64,000 bases of DNA from Lacticaseibacillus daqingensis (GCF_003946115.1 NZ_RHOH01000001.1:62001-126000); one strand, 5' to 3'. Positions 8,801 to 17,763 are shown, numbered from the stretch's first letter. Notes: generated from the sequence alone by a model not told the origin. Program-made: numbers and translations.

Positions 8801-9230
8801 CGGTCAGTTCAAGATTTACGCCCTTGGGCTCAGTCCGGATGAGGTGCCGGGTGAAACGGCGCCGACCGATAATGGCGGCACTGAGACGGGTGGCACCACT
8901 ACCGATCCAGACCAGCCGGGTACGGGCAGTGGCACGCCGACTGATCTGGATCAACCGGGTACAGGCAGTGGCACCACCGGCAGCGACACCAGCACCACTG
9001 GCGGTGCGTCAGGCGCGGCGAGTGGCACACCTACCGGCAACCCGGCGGATGCTCAGGCCAAGGGTGATCAGCAGGCCAAGGGCAAGCCAGGGGCTACCGG
9101 TGGCGCGCAGCACCTGCCGCAAACGGGGAATGTGCACGCCGCGAACGCCTCGATCTGGGGCAGCTTGCTGGTGCTCCTGACGAGTTTGGGTGGTGCGCTG
9201 ACGTGGCGGCGGAAGCACACGGCGCAGTAA
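5832..9230 (+). CDS. LPQTG-anchored beta-N-acetylhexosaminidase (GH84) with F5/8-type C domain
   Basis: This is a predicted cell-wall enzyme removing terminal beta-linked N-acetylglucosamine, for example from mucin, glycoproteins or hyaluronan fragments. The 1132-residue protein has a KxYKxGKxW-type signal peptide (RLYKAGKLW, residues 13-21, with Arg for the first Lys), an Ala/Thr/Pro-rich spacer, then the GH84 module. Its signature RGVIEGFYGQPW begins near residue 267, and the family's catalytic Asp pair is at about D379-D380 (ALDDIP). A carbohydrate-binding F5/8 C (CBM32-like) domain follows (NMVDGDPTTKFW). A Gly/Thr-rich wall spacer leads to LPQTG (1095-1099), a membrane helix and a basic tail. 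ATG 5832 follows GAGGAGG by seven bases. The next gene starts 16 bases after its stop. Confidence 0.9.
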   Translation: MKGPNWEPKPHYRLYKAGKLWRAVMIAGVGATLIGVQGQLVKADATPEAPAATVTTTPAAEPTQANTPADDAPTSTAGRDQASPVVTSAPATEASTAETSAAPVITTAASPAVTADAPPVDAPADASAVDAPAVAAAQPAAVSEAEAVTPAKQTIIRGTIGASNAAATDALLQALAGHPELSQISIGLAGDASVDAQVTALGQTTANLATDGYLIHSGTVKGQTQLVIEGVGETGLAYAIADLTKRLATTPDLSQIDVHESPEMPIRGVIEGFYGQPWSDQARKDLFAFMGEHRMNVYIYSPKDDDYLRKDWRALYPADQLAALKTLVDSATANHVQFVYTLSPGNDIAYGSDADYQATVAKLNQLKSIGVQQFYIALDDIPLTMTAADRAQFPNRPSATYPNNGWSGLADAQAYYLNRVEKDYIVANGLPHLWLVPTNYSGSARDPFKEAQGETLDPNIRMQWTGEGVFSATITADSISRAKTTYNTDHLFIWDNFPVNDSNQDRLYLNPLEGRADDLYTVTDGFTANPMIQPYASWIGIAGYADYTWESATYKPEQTLQNTLDELAGPDAQVRQTLAAFVDLNQYWDYAAPADKRNAPILSGLLAAYRNADLRTTAGQAAKTALIDQLQLIIDAPTRLQQMAVKGFYDDAKPWLTAAAAWATAELQAIALIDQIDANQLTGPQAVTQLDQLQAAVATAMVKAIPNSRTGDPTPVFTPTVGDGVFQALIDLAYNRVDTWLNLVTIPENPTPLTGLAAGTNLGTYGNNGPANMVDGDPTTKFWSNGNVTADSVVYAQLPEVTDVQRIVLQQGTSDAVTSGDIFGDADIYVGAQSDGSDWVLAGHVTASGRVQIDLPTPVPTRYVVVYANGATDAWLQVRELTVYGPTGGASEHLVDVTGTIQQAFDTVKTRYEGQLAPDQPEGMLEKDAATPLTGIHSAVLVGAAKGSIQILVAGEWQTLGQTDGTGTVTRLAVEAPTVDGIRFIPASDAGQFKIYALGLSPDEVPGETAPTDNGGTETGGTTTDPDQPGTGSGTPTDLDQPGTGSGTTGSDTSTTGGASGAASGTPTGNPADAQAKGDQQAKGKPGATGGAQHLPQTGNVHAANASIWGSLLVLLTSLGGALTWRRKHTAQ

Positions 9231-9246
9231 GAATGGAGGACGCGAA

Positions 9247-12200
9247 ATGAAAGAACAGTGTCAACGGCGAGTTTGGCCGGTTGTGCTCGCAATGGTCGGC
9301 TTTTTGACCCTCTTGTGGTGTGGCGGGCACCCGGTTCAGGCCGCCACCTATCCAGTGCCTGAGGGCAAGCACGTGTATTACGTCGACGCCACGGCGGGCA
9401 ACGACAGCAACAGTGGCACAAGCACTGATCAGGCGTGGCAATCCCTTGCGCAGGTCAATCAGACCACGTTCCAGCCGGGGGATGCGATCCTATTGAAGGC
9501 CGGGGCCCACTGGACTGGCACGCTGGCGCCAAAGGGCAGCGGGAGTGCGGCGCAGCCGATCATTCTCGGCGCGTACGGCGATGGGGCCAAGCCGGTGATC
9601 GATGGGGCCGGTCAGGAGAACACGGTCAGCTTTTTGAACCAGCAGTACTGGGAGGTTCGCGACTTGGAACTGACCAACAAGGAGCCGGGGCTGTCGCTCA
9701 CAACGTTTGCCAGCAGTCCGCGCCGCGGGCTGCTGATCCTGGGTGCGGATTACAACCCGGATCATCTGACCAAAACCGACCCGAGCGTGGTCACGACGCT
9801 CCATGGGTTCAATGTGCACGATTTGTACATTCATGACATCTACGGTCAAGACGCCAAGGACCTGAACGGAAGCGCCGGGATTCAAGTCGCCGTGCGCGCG
9901 ACCGGGCTGGTCAGCGGCGTGCTTGATCCGGCTGTGGTGAACGTGCGCACAACGTTCGATGACATTACCATCAAAAACAACCGCATTGCGCACGTCAACC
10001 GCTCGGGGATCATCCTGTACAGTAACTGGCGCTCGCGGACCCTTCTGCGGGCCGACAACACGTACGGAGACCCCAAAGTCACCCCGTGGACGCCGATCAC
10101 GCATGTGGTGATCGAAGGCAACTCGTTGACAGATATCGGGGGCGACGGCATTGCCACGCACATGACTGATGGTGCGCTGGTTGCCTACAATTACCTGAAT
10201 GGCTTCAACACCCGCTCCGCCGGCTACAACGCCGGTATGTGGGCCTGGGACGCGGATAACGCGACGTTCCAGTACAACGAGGCGACCGGCGGCGTGTCAA
10301 CGCGTGACGGGATGCCGTGGGACTTTGACCAGGGGGAGCAAGGGACCCTTTACCAGTACAATTACTCGCATGATAATGCCGGTGGGACGCTCCTGTTTTG
10401 TTCCGACACTGCGGCGGAAACTGGCGCGGGAACCAAGAATGGGATTTTCCGCTACAATCTGTCCGTGAACGACCGCTACCAACTCTTCACGAACTGCAGC
10501 GGCACCGGCGTCCAAAACATTGACGTCTACAACAACACGTTTTACGTGGGCCAGGGGCTGAACACCAACCTGCTGGTCAACCAAAACGCGGCGACCGGTG
10601 TCACCTTTAAGAACAACATTTTCTACAACTTGGGCACGGGGACTTACGTGGCCAAGCCAACCTGGCACTATGCCAACAACCTTTTCTACGGGAACAACCA
10701 GCCGACGACAAGCGTCGTGCCGGATGCCTTCATGGTCAAGGCGGATCCGCAGTTCAAGGACCCGACCCCACCAGGCACGATCTGGGGCAACGACATCACT
10801 GCGCCGCGTGACGCCAAGGTGTGGCAAAAAGCGCTGGCTGGCTTTACGCTTCAGCCTGAGTCGCCAGCGGTGAACACCGGCCAATTCATCAGCTTGGCCA
10901 CGACGACGCATCCGGGCCAGGTCGATCTGTACGGGAATGCGCTGTATAACGGTAACCCGGACATCGGGGCGTACGAGGCGCCACTGCCGGTGATGCCAGC
11001 GGTGGCCCCATGGTTACCGGTGGCTGCGCTCACCCCGGCAACGGTCAGCAACGGCGACTTTGAGGACACAACGAAGCAGGCGAACCGGGCCCCGTGGAAC
11101 TTCCAGTGGAATGGGGCCATCACCAAGGCCAAGCCTGCGAACGGCCTGTACAGCGCCGAACTCAAGGCGGCCAATGATGGCGCGTCGCTGGAACAGACCC
11201 TGCTGGTTAGCCCGAACACGACGTACACCATTACCGCCAAGGTCAAGGTCGGCACGCCGACCGATAAGCTGAACATCGGCGCAAAATGGACCGCCGCAGG
11301 GCAAAACGCGGATGCGCGCGCGGCCATTCCGGCGACGCCAACCGAGTATCAGGATGTGACCTACACCTTCACCACCGGGGATACCACCAGTGCCACCATC
11401 TACTTCTACCGCGCAGGGGGTGCCACCGCCAGTTCGTTCGTGGATGATGTTAAAATTCAGCTCAACACGCCGGATCCGGTGGTGACACTGGGTCAGGCGG
11501 CTGACTTGCAGGTCCCGGTCACCGTTACCGGGGCGCCGAACGCCGTGGTGCAGATCACAGTGGGCGATCAGGCCCCGCAGACGCGGACGCTTAGTGCCAC
11601 GGGTCAGCTGACGACGCCGCTGATGATCGTGCAAACGGCTACGGCCCAACCGCTCAGTGTTGTGGCAACACTGCCGGGCCAGCTGGCCTCAGAAACGGTC
11701 AATGCCACCATCCCCGCTGCCTCGGTACTGGCAGCCCCAACCGTGACGGTCGGGACTGAAGCCGCGGATGGGACGCTTCCTGTGACGGTGCAAACAGTAG
11801 CCAATGCGACGGTCGGCCTCGGCGCGCAAACCGTCCAGGCCGACGCAGCGGGTCAGGCGCGCCTGACCGTGACCCCTGACGCGACCGCTGTGACGCTGCC
11901 GCTGACCGTGCAAGCGGCGGGCCAACTCCCTTACGAAGGCACGGTCACGATTCCTGCTAAGCGGGTCCCAACGGTTTTCCCTGCCCCGCAGGTCACCGTC
12001 AGTGCCCCGACTGCTGAGGCCCAGGTGACCGTGACGTTCACCACGGCGCCAGGCGCCCAAGTGACCTTGGCGGATGAAACGAAAACGGCGGATGCCCAAG
12101 GCCACGTCAGCTTTACGCTGACGCTCACGGACACGGCGCAAACTCTGCCGGTGCGCGCGACCGCTACCGGTGAGACCCCGTACGAAGGCACCGTGGCCTT

Positions 12201-12681
12201 ACCGGCAAAGACGCCGGCCGCACCGCTTGAGGCCGTTTTGGCCCCTGATGTCATGTTTGGCATCCCGAACCAGGCGGGTGACGTGACGGTGACGATTCAG
12301 ACGCAACCTAACGCGCGCGTCCAGCTGGGCCAGCAAAGCGGCTCGGCTGACGGCAAGGGTCAGGTGGTGCTGACGATCGCGGCAACGGACCAAGACGTCG
12401 CGTTACCGCTGATCATCACGGTCCCGGGTCAGACGCCGTACACGGCAACGGTCACGATCCCTAAGAAGCAAACGCCGCCAATCGTGGCGCCAACGCCTGA
12501 TCCGCAGCCCGCAGGCAAGAAGGGCCGCGGCACACGCGCGGGCCAACCAACGGCCAAAGCCGCAACGAAAAACTTACCACAAACCGGCAACCGGGCTTCC
12601 GGCCTGCTGGGCATCGGCGTGCTGGTGGTCGTGCTAGTGGTCGGGCTCAGTTGGTGGCGGCGCGCAGGTGACGCACGATGA
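9247..12681 (+). CDS. LPQTG-anchored right-handed beta-helix protein, probable polysaccharide-active enzyme
   Basis: This 1144-residue protein has a cleavable signal peptide and the opening motif YYVDATAGNDSNSGT typical of secreted parallel beta-helix proteins. Asn-rich rungs follow to about residue 570 (the fold of pectate-lyase-like and several glycosidase families). A CBM4/9-like beta-sandwich comes next (about 600-740, VSNGDFEDT..), then about four Ig-like repeats, and LPQTG at 1110-1114 with a membrane anchor. The exact substrate and family cannot be read from the sequence. The helix carries what appear to be the only two mature cysteines, C385 and C417. GGAGGA precedes the ATG. It is probably co-transcribed with the GH84 gene, and its stop overlaps the next start. 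Confidence 0.82.
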   Translation: MKEQCQRRVWPVVLAMVGFLTLLWCGGHPVQAATYPVPEGKHVYYVDATAGNDSNSGTSTDQAWQSLAQVNQTTFQPGDAILLKAGAHWTGTLAPKGSGSAAQPIILGAYGDGAKPVIDGAGQENTVSFLNQQYWEVRDLELTNKEPGLSLTTFASSPRRGLLILGADYNPDHLTKTDPSVVTTLHGFNVHDLYIHDIYGQDAKDLNGSAGIQVAVRATGLVSGVLDPAVVNVRTTFDDITIKNNRIAHVNRSGIILYSNWRSRTLLRADNTYGDPKVTPWTPITHVVIEGNSLTDIGGDGIATHMTDGALVAYNYLNGFNTRSAGYNAGMWAWDADNATFQYNEATGGVSTRDGMPWDFDQGEQGTLYQYNYSHDNAGGTLLFCSDTAAETGAGTKNGIFRYNLSVNDRYQLFTNCSGTGVQNIDVYNNTFYVGQGLNTNLLVNQNAATGVTFKNNIFYNLGTGTYVAKPTWHYANNLFYGNNQPTTSVVPDAFMVKADPQFKDPTPPGTIWGNDITAPRDAKVWQKALAGFTLQPESPAVNTGQFISLATTTHPGQVDLYGNALYNGNPDIGAYEAPLPVMPAVAPWLPVAALTPATVSNGDFEDTTKQANRAPWNFQWNGAITKAKPANGLYSAELKAANDGASLEQTLLVSPNTTYTITAKVKVGTPTDKLNIGAKWTAAGQNADARAAIPATPTEYQDVTYTFTTGDTTSATIYFYRAGGATASSFVDDVKIQLNTPDPVVTLGQAADLQVPVTVTGAPNAVVQITVGDQAPQTRTLSATGQLTTPLMIVQTATAQPLSVVATLPGQLASETVNATIPAASVLAAPTVTVGTEAADGTLPVTVQTVANATVGLGAQTVQADAAGQARLTVTPDATAVTLPLTVQAAGQLPYEGTVTIPAKRVPTVFPAPQVTVSAPTAEAQVTVTFTTAPGAQVTLADETKTADAQGHVSFTLTLTDTAQTLPVRATATGETPYEGTVALPAKTPAAPLEAVLAPDVMFGIPNQAGDVTVTIQTQPNARVQLGQQSGSADGKGQVVLTIAATDQDVALPLIITVPGQTPYTATVTIPKKQTPPIVAPTPDPQPAGKKGRGTRAGQPTAKAATKNLPQTGNRASGLLGIGVLVVVLVVGLSWWRRAGDAR

Positions 12682-13133
12682 AGCCGCGCGCGGTCCCGTT
12701 GCTCGGGGTCAGCTTGGGGTTGCTGTTGGCCTTGACCGGCTGCGGTCGGCAGACCACGGCCGGGGCGAGCGCGTCAAGCGCAACGGGCAGCGTGACCACG
12801 AGTCAGCGCTGGGCGTATGATAATGCCGTTGCCCGCCTCAAGCCAGTGACGACAAAGACTATCAAGTCGATTCCAGATGGCAGTTTTGTCTTCTTCGGCC
12901 GCCCGACCTGCCCGTACTGCCGCGCGTTTGTCCCCAAACTGGCGGACGCGCTGACGCAGGTTCACGTGACTGACATCTATTACTTCAACACCGATGAGCA
13001 TGATCAAACCAACTATCAGGCCACGCGCGATGCGTATGGGATCGAGCTGGTGCCGAACCTGATCCAGATCCATCAGGGGCAGGTCAGCCATTACGATTTC
13101 AAGTCGTCACTGACAGATTTTCTGGCGCGGTAG
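12678..13133 (+). CDS. Thioredoxin-like lipoprotein (PedC/BrcD-like)
   Basis: This is a 151-residue lipoprotein with signal and lipobox LALTGC, followed by a thioredoxin fold with redox motif CPYC in the context FFGRPTCPYCRAF and the cis-Pro region ELVPNLIQI. It resembles the bacteriocin-accessory thioredoxin-like proteins. It should sit on the outer face of the membrane as a thiol-disulfide oxidoreductase. Its ATG overlaps the TGA of the beta-helix gene (ATGA at 12678-12681), so translation is probably coupled. With the two cysteines in the upstream protein, this suggests it serves that protein's folding; this is inference. No bacteriocin genes are nearby. Confidence 0.85.
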   Translation: MKPRAVPLLGVSLGLLLALTGCGRQTTAGASASSATGSVTTSQRWAYDNAVARLKPVTTKTIKSIPDGSFVFFGRPTCPYCRAFVPKLADALTQVHVTDIYYFNTDEHDQTNYQATRDAYGIELVPNLIQIHQGQVSHYDFKSSLTDFLAR

Positions 13134-13152
13134 TGATTTGTAGCAAAAAACG

Positions 13153-13198
13153 AAGTCCGGTCAGCACTGGGAACATGCCAGTACTGACCGGGCTTTTT
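13153..13198. terminator. Bidirectional terminator after the surface operon
   Basis: Stem CCGGTCAGcACTGG / CCAGTaCTGACCGG, with a T run on the plus side and an A run (T on the minus strand) at 13145-13150. The following 100 bases hold a GC-rich repeat segment (13250-13312) resembling 22030-22075. Confidence 0.85.
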
Positions 13199-13312
13199 GC
13201 GCTGTTCGGCGCATGAGGGAAAGCTTCGGCAGCGTGCACAAAAGCGTCTGAGGCAGCCTAACGCATGTCTGCTCGCCACGCACTGCGTTCCAACGAAGCG
13301 CAAGCCGGATCA

Positions 13313-13360
13313 GAAAAGCAGCGCCACAAACCCCAAGTTGCGGGTCTTGTGGCGCTGCTT
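13313..13360 (-). terminator. Terminator of the first PL8 lyase gene
   Basis: A 14-bp stem AAGCAGCGCCACAA / TTGTGGCGCTGCTT, with T4 after it on the minus strand. Confidence 0.75.
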
Positions 13361-13411
13361 GCTGATACTCTGGTAAAACTGCATTTTGGCTCAGCCTCGT
13401 GTGCGTGGTGG

Positions 13412-16400
13412 CTAAGACCGCTGGCGGCGCAGGGCGCGTGTCAGCGCGAGGAGGCCGAGGCCTACGAGGGTAAACAGGCCCAAGAGGCTGGCGGGGGAGA
13501 AGGCTTCCCCGGTTTGCGGCAGGTTGCCGCGCGTCACCTTAGGCGTTGGCGTTGTCTTGCCCGGGGTCGACGAATCGGGATGCGGGGCCGGCTTGTGATC
13601 CGCCGGCTGGCCGGCGGCTTTCGGTGCAGCGGGCGCTAAGGCGGCCAGCGCTTGCGTCAGCGTCTGGTGCGCGGCATCGATCGCGGCTTGCGTTGCATCC
13701 GCATCGGCGCCGAGTGTTGTCGCTTGGGCCCGCGCGGCTTGCAGCGTCTGCCAGCTCGCGGGGGTGTAGTCTCCCTGCACCAGGGCGCCAACAACCTGAA
13801 GCGTTTTGGCGAGGGCCTGCGTGTCGGCGCGCGGCGCGAGGGCGTTCAGCGCGGCGGACAAGGCGGCAGTGGCGGCATCGACTGCCGTTTGCGTGGCGTC
13901 TGCATCGGCCTGGGCGACCTGAGCAGCCTGACGGGCAGCGGCAAAAGCGGTCCAGGTGCTTGGCGTGTAATCCGCTTCTTGGCGCGCGTTGGCGGTTGTC
14001 AGCGCCTGGTCGAGCGGGGTTTTATCCGCAGCCTTGACCAGCGCATCAAGCGCGACCAGGAGCTTGTCCGTGGCGGTGTCGATGGCGGCCTGGGTCGGGG
14101 CCTCAGCGGTCGTCAGCGCGACCGCGTCCGCCAGCGGGCTGGCCAGTGCGGCGAAGCTGGTGGCGGTGTAGGCCGAAGCATCCAGCGCCTGAGCGGATGC
14201 GATGGCTTGATTCAGCGCGCTCAGGTCCGCCGGGGCATCAAGGACGAAGGTGGCGGTGCGGCTGGCGCCGGCCAACCCGTCCGTGGCAAAGGTGAGGGTG
14301 TTGCCGCTGGTGGTGAAGTTGGCGGCGTCTGCGCTCAGATGCACCGGATAGTTGAAGGTGAAGTTGACCGGGGCGTTGGTTTGTCGCGGATCGGTTGCTG
14401 AAATCGTGTAGGTGTTGCGACCGAGCGCCTTGATGACGATGGCCGCGGGGGTGTCGACGGACACGAAATCGCCAATCTGATCCGTGGCGGTCCAGACGTT
14501 GGCGAGGAGCGTGTCCGCGGTGTAGATGGCCTGCAAGCGATCGGTGTTGCTCAAAACGGTGTAGGCGGGCTTCTCCGCAAGCGCCTTGATCTGGGCATCC
14601 GTGGCACCGGGGACGGTGACGTACTCGTAGGTGCCGTTCGTGACGCTGCTGCCGTGCAGCGCGGCAAGGGTCAGGTACGTGTTTGTGTAACGCTTGGTGG
14701 ACGGGAAGCTGTCGTTAATGTCCGCGTAAGTGCCGGAGCGCGTGGCCTGACTTAAGGCAACCTGATCATTGCCCGGTGCGACGATGTAGCCGACGTTGTT
14801 CTTCGGGTCCGTTGCGTTCACGTTGGCCCAGCTGGTGACCGCTTTTTGCGTCGTATAGGTGGCGCCGTCCACGGTCACGCGGTCACCCGCGGCCAGCTTG
14901 TGCTGGTCGAGGATGGTTTCGATGTCTGCGCTGGTGGTGCCGGTGATACCGGCACCGAGGTTCACGATCTGGCCATTGAGCAGGAACCAGGACTTCATCG
15001 CCTTCAAGTTTTGCCCCTGGTTAAGCTTGTTCAGCGCCATGCCGACACTGGCAATGGTGCCGTCGGTGGCGCCACCGACCCACGCCTGGGGGCTGTAAGT
15101 GGCTTGGCCGGCCCCTTTGGCGAGCGGGGCCGTGTCAACGGTGGTGCCGGGCAGCCGGTACGGGTCAACGGTCGGCCAGTACCCTTCGTCGAACTGTGTC
15201 ACATCATGGGTGTAAAGGTAAACCATGCCGTCTGCGGTGTGCCAACCGGTGGCGTTTTCGGCGTTCATGAACTCGAAGTTGGCCACGCGCTTGGAGTACA
15301 TGCTGATGCCGACGGAATAGTCGGCCGTTTTTTGCATGACGCGGTCCATGCTGGCGTAGATGTTGAGCGAAGCCGTATCGTTGGCGCCGGCGGCTAGGGC
15401 GGTGGTCAGCCCAGTGATGGCGGCAAAATCGCGCGGGTTCTGGAAGTAGTTATACCGGTCACCGACTTGGGCGACCCAGGTGGCGATGGCCTGGTAGATC
15501 TTGGTGCGCAACGCCGCTGGGGTGGCGGGGGCGATCAGCGTCAGGTTCGCCAGCGTCTCCTTGCCGGTTTCGAGCTCCGTTGTTTCGGGGTTGGTGCCCG
15601 GCGCCCGCGAGATGCTTCGGCCGGAAACCATCGATGGCATCCGCCCGTTGACCATCAGCTGCAAAATGCCTTTGTCGATCAGGGTGTTGATGTTGGTGAA
15701 CTGATCGGCGGGGATGGCCCATGGCGTGTCAACCAAAACGGAAGACACGCGCGCGATCCCTTTGAGCATTTCATTCCCGTAGCTGCCGGTATAAGGAATG
15801 GCGGTGTGTTGAATGTAGGACGCGTCGGCGTAGATCCCATCGCCCTTGGTGACGAGTCCCATCGCCTTGGGGAGGTTCTGCTGCACGAGGGCCACGCGGC
15901 TGTCATCTTCGAGCAGTAGACCGCTGGCCAAAACGGAGATGGAAATGTCCGTCAGGTTGGCGCCGGTGGCGGTGCCGAACCGGCCGATCGCCTGCAGCTG
16001 CTTGTTCGGGTCGGGATCGTACGCGATGAGCGGCTGCACGAACTTCTCCAACTTCGCGTAATCCTGTGCTTTGAGGTCGTCGTGGAGCAAGATCAGCGTG
16101 TCATCGAGTTGCTGCGCAGCGCCGATTTGGAAGTCCCACCAGTTGCCCGTCATAAAGTTGCCGGTGTAGTGCATCGTGTCGACCATGAAGTCCAGTGCGC
16201 TGATGATGGCATTGTAAACTGCCTTGTTCTGGTAGGCTTGACTGAGTGGATTGTAGTAACCCAGTGTCAGCTGCTTGATTTTCGTGAAGGTGGTGGTGTA
16301 GTCGGCCGAGTCGGTATCTGTCGCGACGCGCGGCCACAGCCGGGTGCGCCCGGCACTTTGATCCAAGGTCTGCCACAGTGCGTCGCTTTGCTGGGCCAGG

Positions 16401-17281
16401 CTGGTCAGATAGGCCTTGACGTTTGGATCGCTGGTATCCGCGTTCGGGTCAATGAGCCGGTCGCGCCAGCGCTTGCGCATGATATCGTACTCCTGGCGTT
16501 CGGCGGCGACGGTGACGCGGGTCGTGGCCTGAACGTCGGTGTTTTTCAACGCGACCGTGATCGTCGTGGTGTCTGCCTTGAGCGCCTTGACCGTGCCATC
16601 CGTCACTGCGGCCACCGTCGGATCTGAGCTGGTCCAGGTGAGCTGGTCAGCTGTCGGGGTCAGGCTCGTGGGGTCGGCAGTGAGCGCCAGTTTGGTTGTG
16701 CGCCCGACGCTCACCGCGGTGGTGGCCGGGCTGAGCGTCAGCTTTGAGGCATGGGGCGCCTCGGTGTAAACCGCCAGTTCATTGATGCTTGAGCCGTAGT
16801 ACTGCTTGTTTGCCGCATTCAGGAACTGCTTTTGCTGGTGGTACTTGACGTAGCGTGCCTGCGTTGGGGCAAAGGTGAAGGTGCGGGCGACGGCCGTGCC
16901 TTGCGTCCCGGTTGTGGTCGCGGCCACCGGCGTGAAGTTTGCCTCATCGGTGGCCACGAGCAGCTCATACGCGGGCGCCTCTGCGTGAAAAGAAACACTG
17001 ATTTCGCCGACGGTTTGCGTTTTGCCTAAGTCAACCGTCAGCCACTGGTCGTCAACCTTATCGGCCGACCAGCGCGTGCTTGGGTCCCCGTCGACGGCAA
17101 ACTTCCCGTCAAACTGGGGGTAGACCCAGGCGCCAGTGGCTGTTTTGCCGCCCTCGACCCCTGAAAACTGGACCGGCTGGTTCAGCGCAAGGTTCGTGCT
17201 GTCAGCCTGAACGTGCAAAGTACTCATACCCAGAACGCTGAACGCAAGCAAGCTGATGCCTGCAATGTGTCGCTTTTTCAT
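13412..17281 (-). CDS. LPQTG-anchored polysaccharide lyase family 8 (hyaluronate/chondroitin/xanthan lyase-like)
   Basis: PL8 enzymes cleave uronic-acid polysaccharides by beta-elimination. The 1289-residue protein has a signal peptide, an F5/8 C domain (AVDGDPSTRW), an Ig-like BIG2 domain (LTLSPATTAVSVGRTTKLAL), then the alpha/alpha-toroid. The aromatic patch NWWD is at 380-383. The catalytic triad can be placed by family spacing: N442 (in GAN), H492 and Y501; the N-to-H and H-to-Y distances of 50 and 9 equal those of the pneumococcal enzyme (N349/H399/Y408). The beta-sandwich domains, three FIVAR repeats and LPQTG at 1254-1258 follow. AGGAGG precedes the ATG. A cre-like site lies about 200 bases upstream. 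It is divergent from mnmE and convergent with the GH84 operon. Substrate is inferred from family. Confidence 0.92.
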   Translation of the reverse strand: MKKRHIAGISLLAFSVLGMSTLHVQADSTNLALNQPVQFSGVEGGKTATGAWVYPQFDGKFAVDGDPSTRWSADKVDDQWLTVDLGKTQTVGEISVSFHAEAPAYELLVATDEANFTPVAATTTGTQGTAVARTFTFAPTQARYVKYHQQKQFLNAANKQYYGSSINELAVYTEAPHASKLTLSPATTAVSVGRTTKLALTADPTSLTPTADQLTWTSSDPTVAAVTDGTVKALKADTTTITVALKNTDVQATTRVTVAAERQEYDIMRKRWRDRLIDPNADTSDPNVKAYLTSLAQQSDALWQTLDQSAGRTRLWPRVATDTDSADYTTTFTKIKQLTLGYYNPLSQAYQNKAVYNAIISALDFMVDTMHYTGNFMTGNWWDFQIGAAQQLDDTLILLHDDLKAQDYAKLEKFVQPLIAYDPDPNKQLQAIGRFGTATGANLTDISISVLASGLLLEDDSRVALVQQNLPKAMGLVTKGDGIYADASYIQHTAIPYTGSYGNEMLKGIARVSSVLVDTPWAIPADQFTNINTLIDKGILQLMVNGRMPSMVSGRSISRAPGTNPETTELETGKETLANLTLIAPATPAALRTKIYQAIATWVAQVGDRYNYFQNPRDFAAITGLTTALAAGANDTASLNIYASMDRVMQKTADYSVGISMYSKRVANFEFMNAENATGWHTADGMVYLYTHDVTQFDEGYWPTVDPYRLPGTTVDTAPLAKGAGQATYSPQAWVGGATDGTIASVGMALNKLNQGQNLKAMKSWFLLNGQIVNLGAGITGTTSADIETILDQHKLAAGDRVTVDGATYTTQKAVTSWANVNATDPKNNVGYIVAPGNDQVALSQATRSGTYADINDSFPSTKRYTNTYLTLAALHGSSVTNGTYEYVTVPGATDAQIKALAEKPAYTVLSNTDRLQAIYTADTLLANVWTATDQIGDFVSVDTPAAIVIKALGRNTYTISATDPRQTNAPVNFTFNYPVHLSADAANFTTSGNTLTFATDGLAGASRTATFVLDAPADLSALNQAIASAQALDASAYTATSFAALASPLADAVALTTAEAPTQAAIDTATDKLLVALDALVKAADKTPLDQALTTANARQEADYTPSTWTAFAAARQAAQVAQADADATQTAVDAATAALSAALNALAPRADTQALAKTLQVVGALVQGDYTPASWQTLQAARAQATTLGADADATQAAIDAAHQTLTQALAALAPAAPKAAGQPADHKPAPHPDSSTPGKTTPTPKVTRGNLPQTGEAFSPASLLGLFTLVGLGLLALTRALRRQRS

Positions 17282-17481
17282 TCTGTTCCTCCTATTCTGG
17301 TCGTGAGATCATCGTCTACTATGACCATCTGCCAGCTGCTGATCAGTGTACCAATCCCGATCGGCGGCGTGCCGGCACAGCTGAGCAGATGGAGACTTAG
17401 GACGGTTGGTGGCCACACTAAGTCGCTCTACCACGCGTTGGTGGACGCACGTTAGAATAAAAGCAGAATAGCAATCAGTTA

Positions 17482-17496
17482 TTGAAAGCGCAAACA
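17482..17496. promoter_or_regulatory. cre-like CcpA site upstream of the PL8 gene
   Basis: TTGAAAGCGCAAACA fits the consensus WTGNAANCGNWNNCW at every position. It lies about 200 bases upstream of the PL8 start on the minus strand and about 220 bases upstream of the mnmE promoter. Catabolite repression of the lyase is the natural reading. No clear promoter was found between it and the PL8 start. Confidence 0.65.
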
Positions 17497-17704
17497 ATTC
17501 GTCTCCGCGACTTCCGTGGTATAGCTGGGTTCGGCCTTGTTTATTAAACGTTATTTACGGCACAGAAAATATTGGTATCATTACTTTGAGGCAAGATTCC
17601 ATTACGTGAATTTACCGATATCGTGTAATTTAATGTAAAATAATCTATGAAAAAGCGTCTTTCATTAACGGTTTGGCGATTTGAGCACGCGGTCGGGGGT
17701 CCCT

Positions 17705-17733
17705 TTGACATCTGCCGGCACATTTTGTACAAT
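17705..17733 (+). promoter_or_regulatory. mnmE promoter
   Basis: TTGACA (17705-17710), a 17-base spacer, then TACAAT (17728-17733). Transcription should start near 17740, giving a 100-base leader to mnmE that contains the hairpin at 17764-17819. Confidence 0.85.
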
Positions 17734-17763
17734 CGAACCACAAACTGAATCGATGAAGTAGTC

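Noticed and set aside
12678-13133. Thioredoxin-like lipoprotein as a bacteriocin accessory factor
   Set aside because: Despite PedC/BrcD resemblance there is no bacteriocin locus; coupling to the beta-helix gene is the stronger context.
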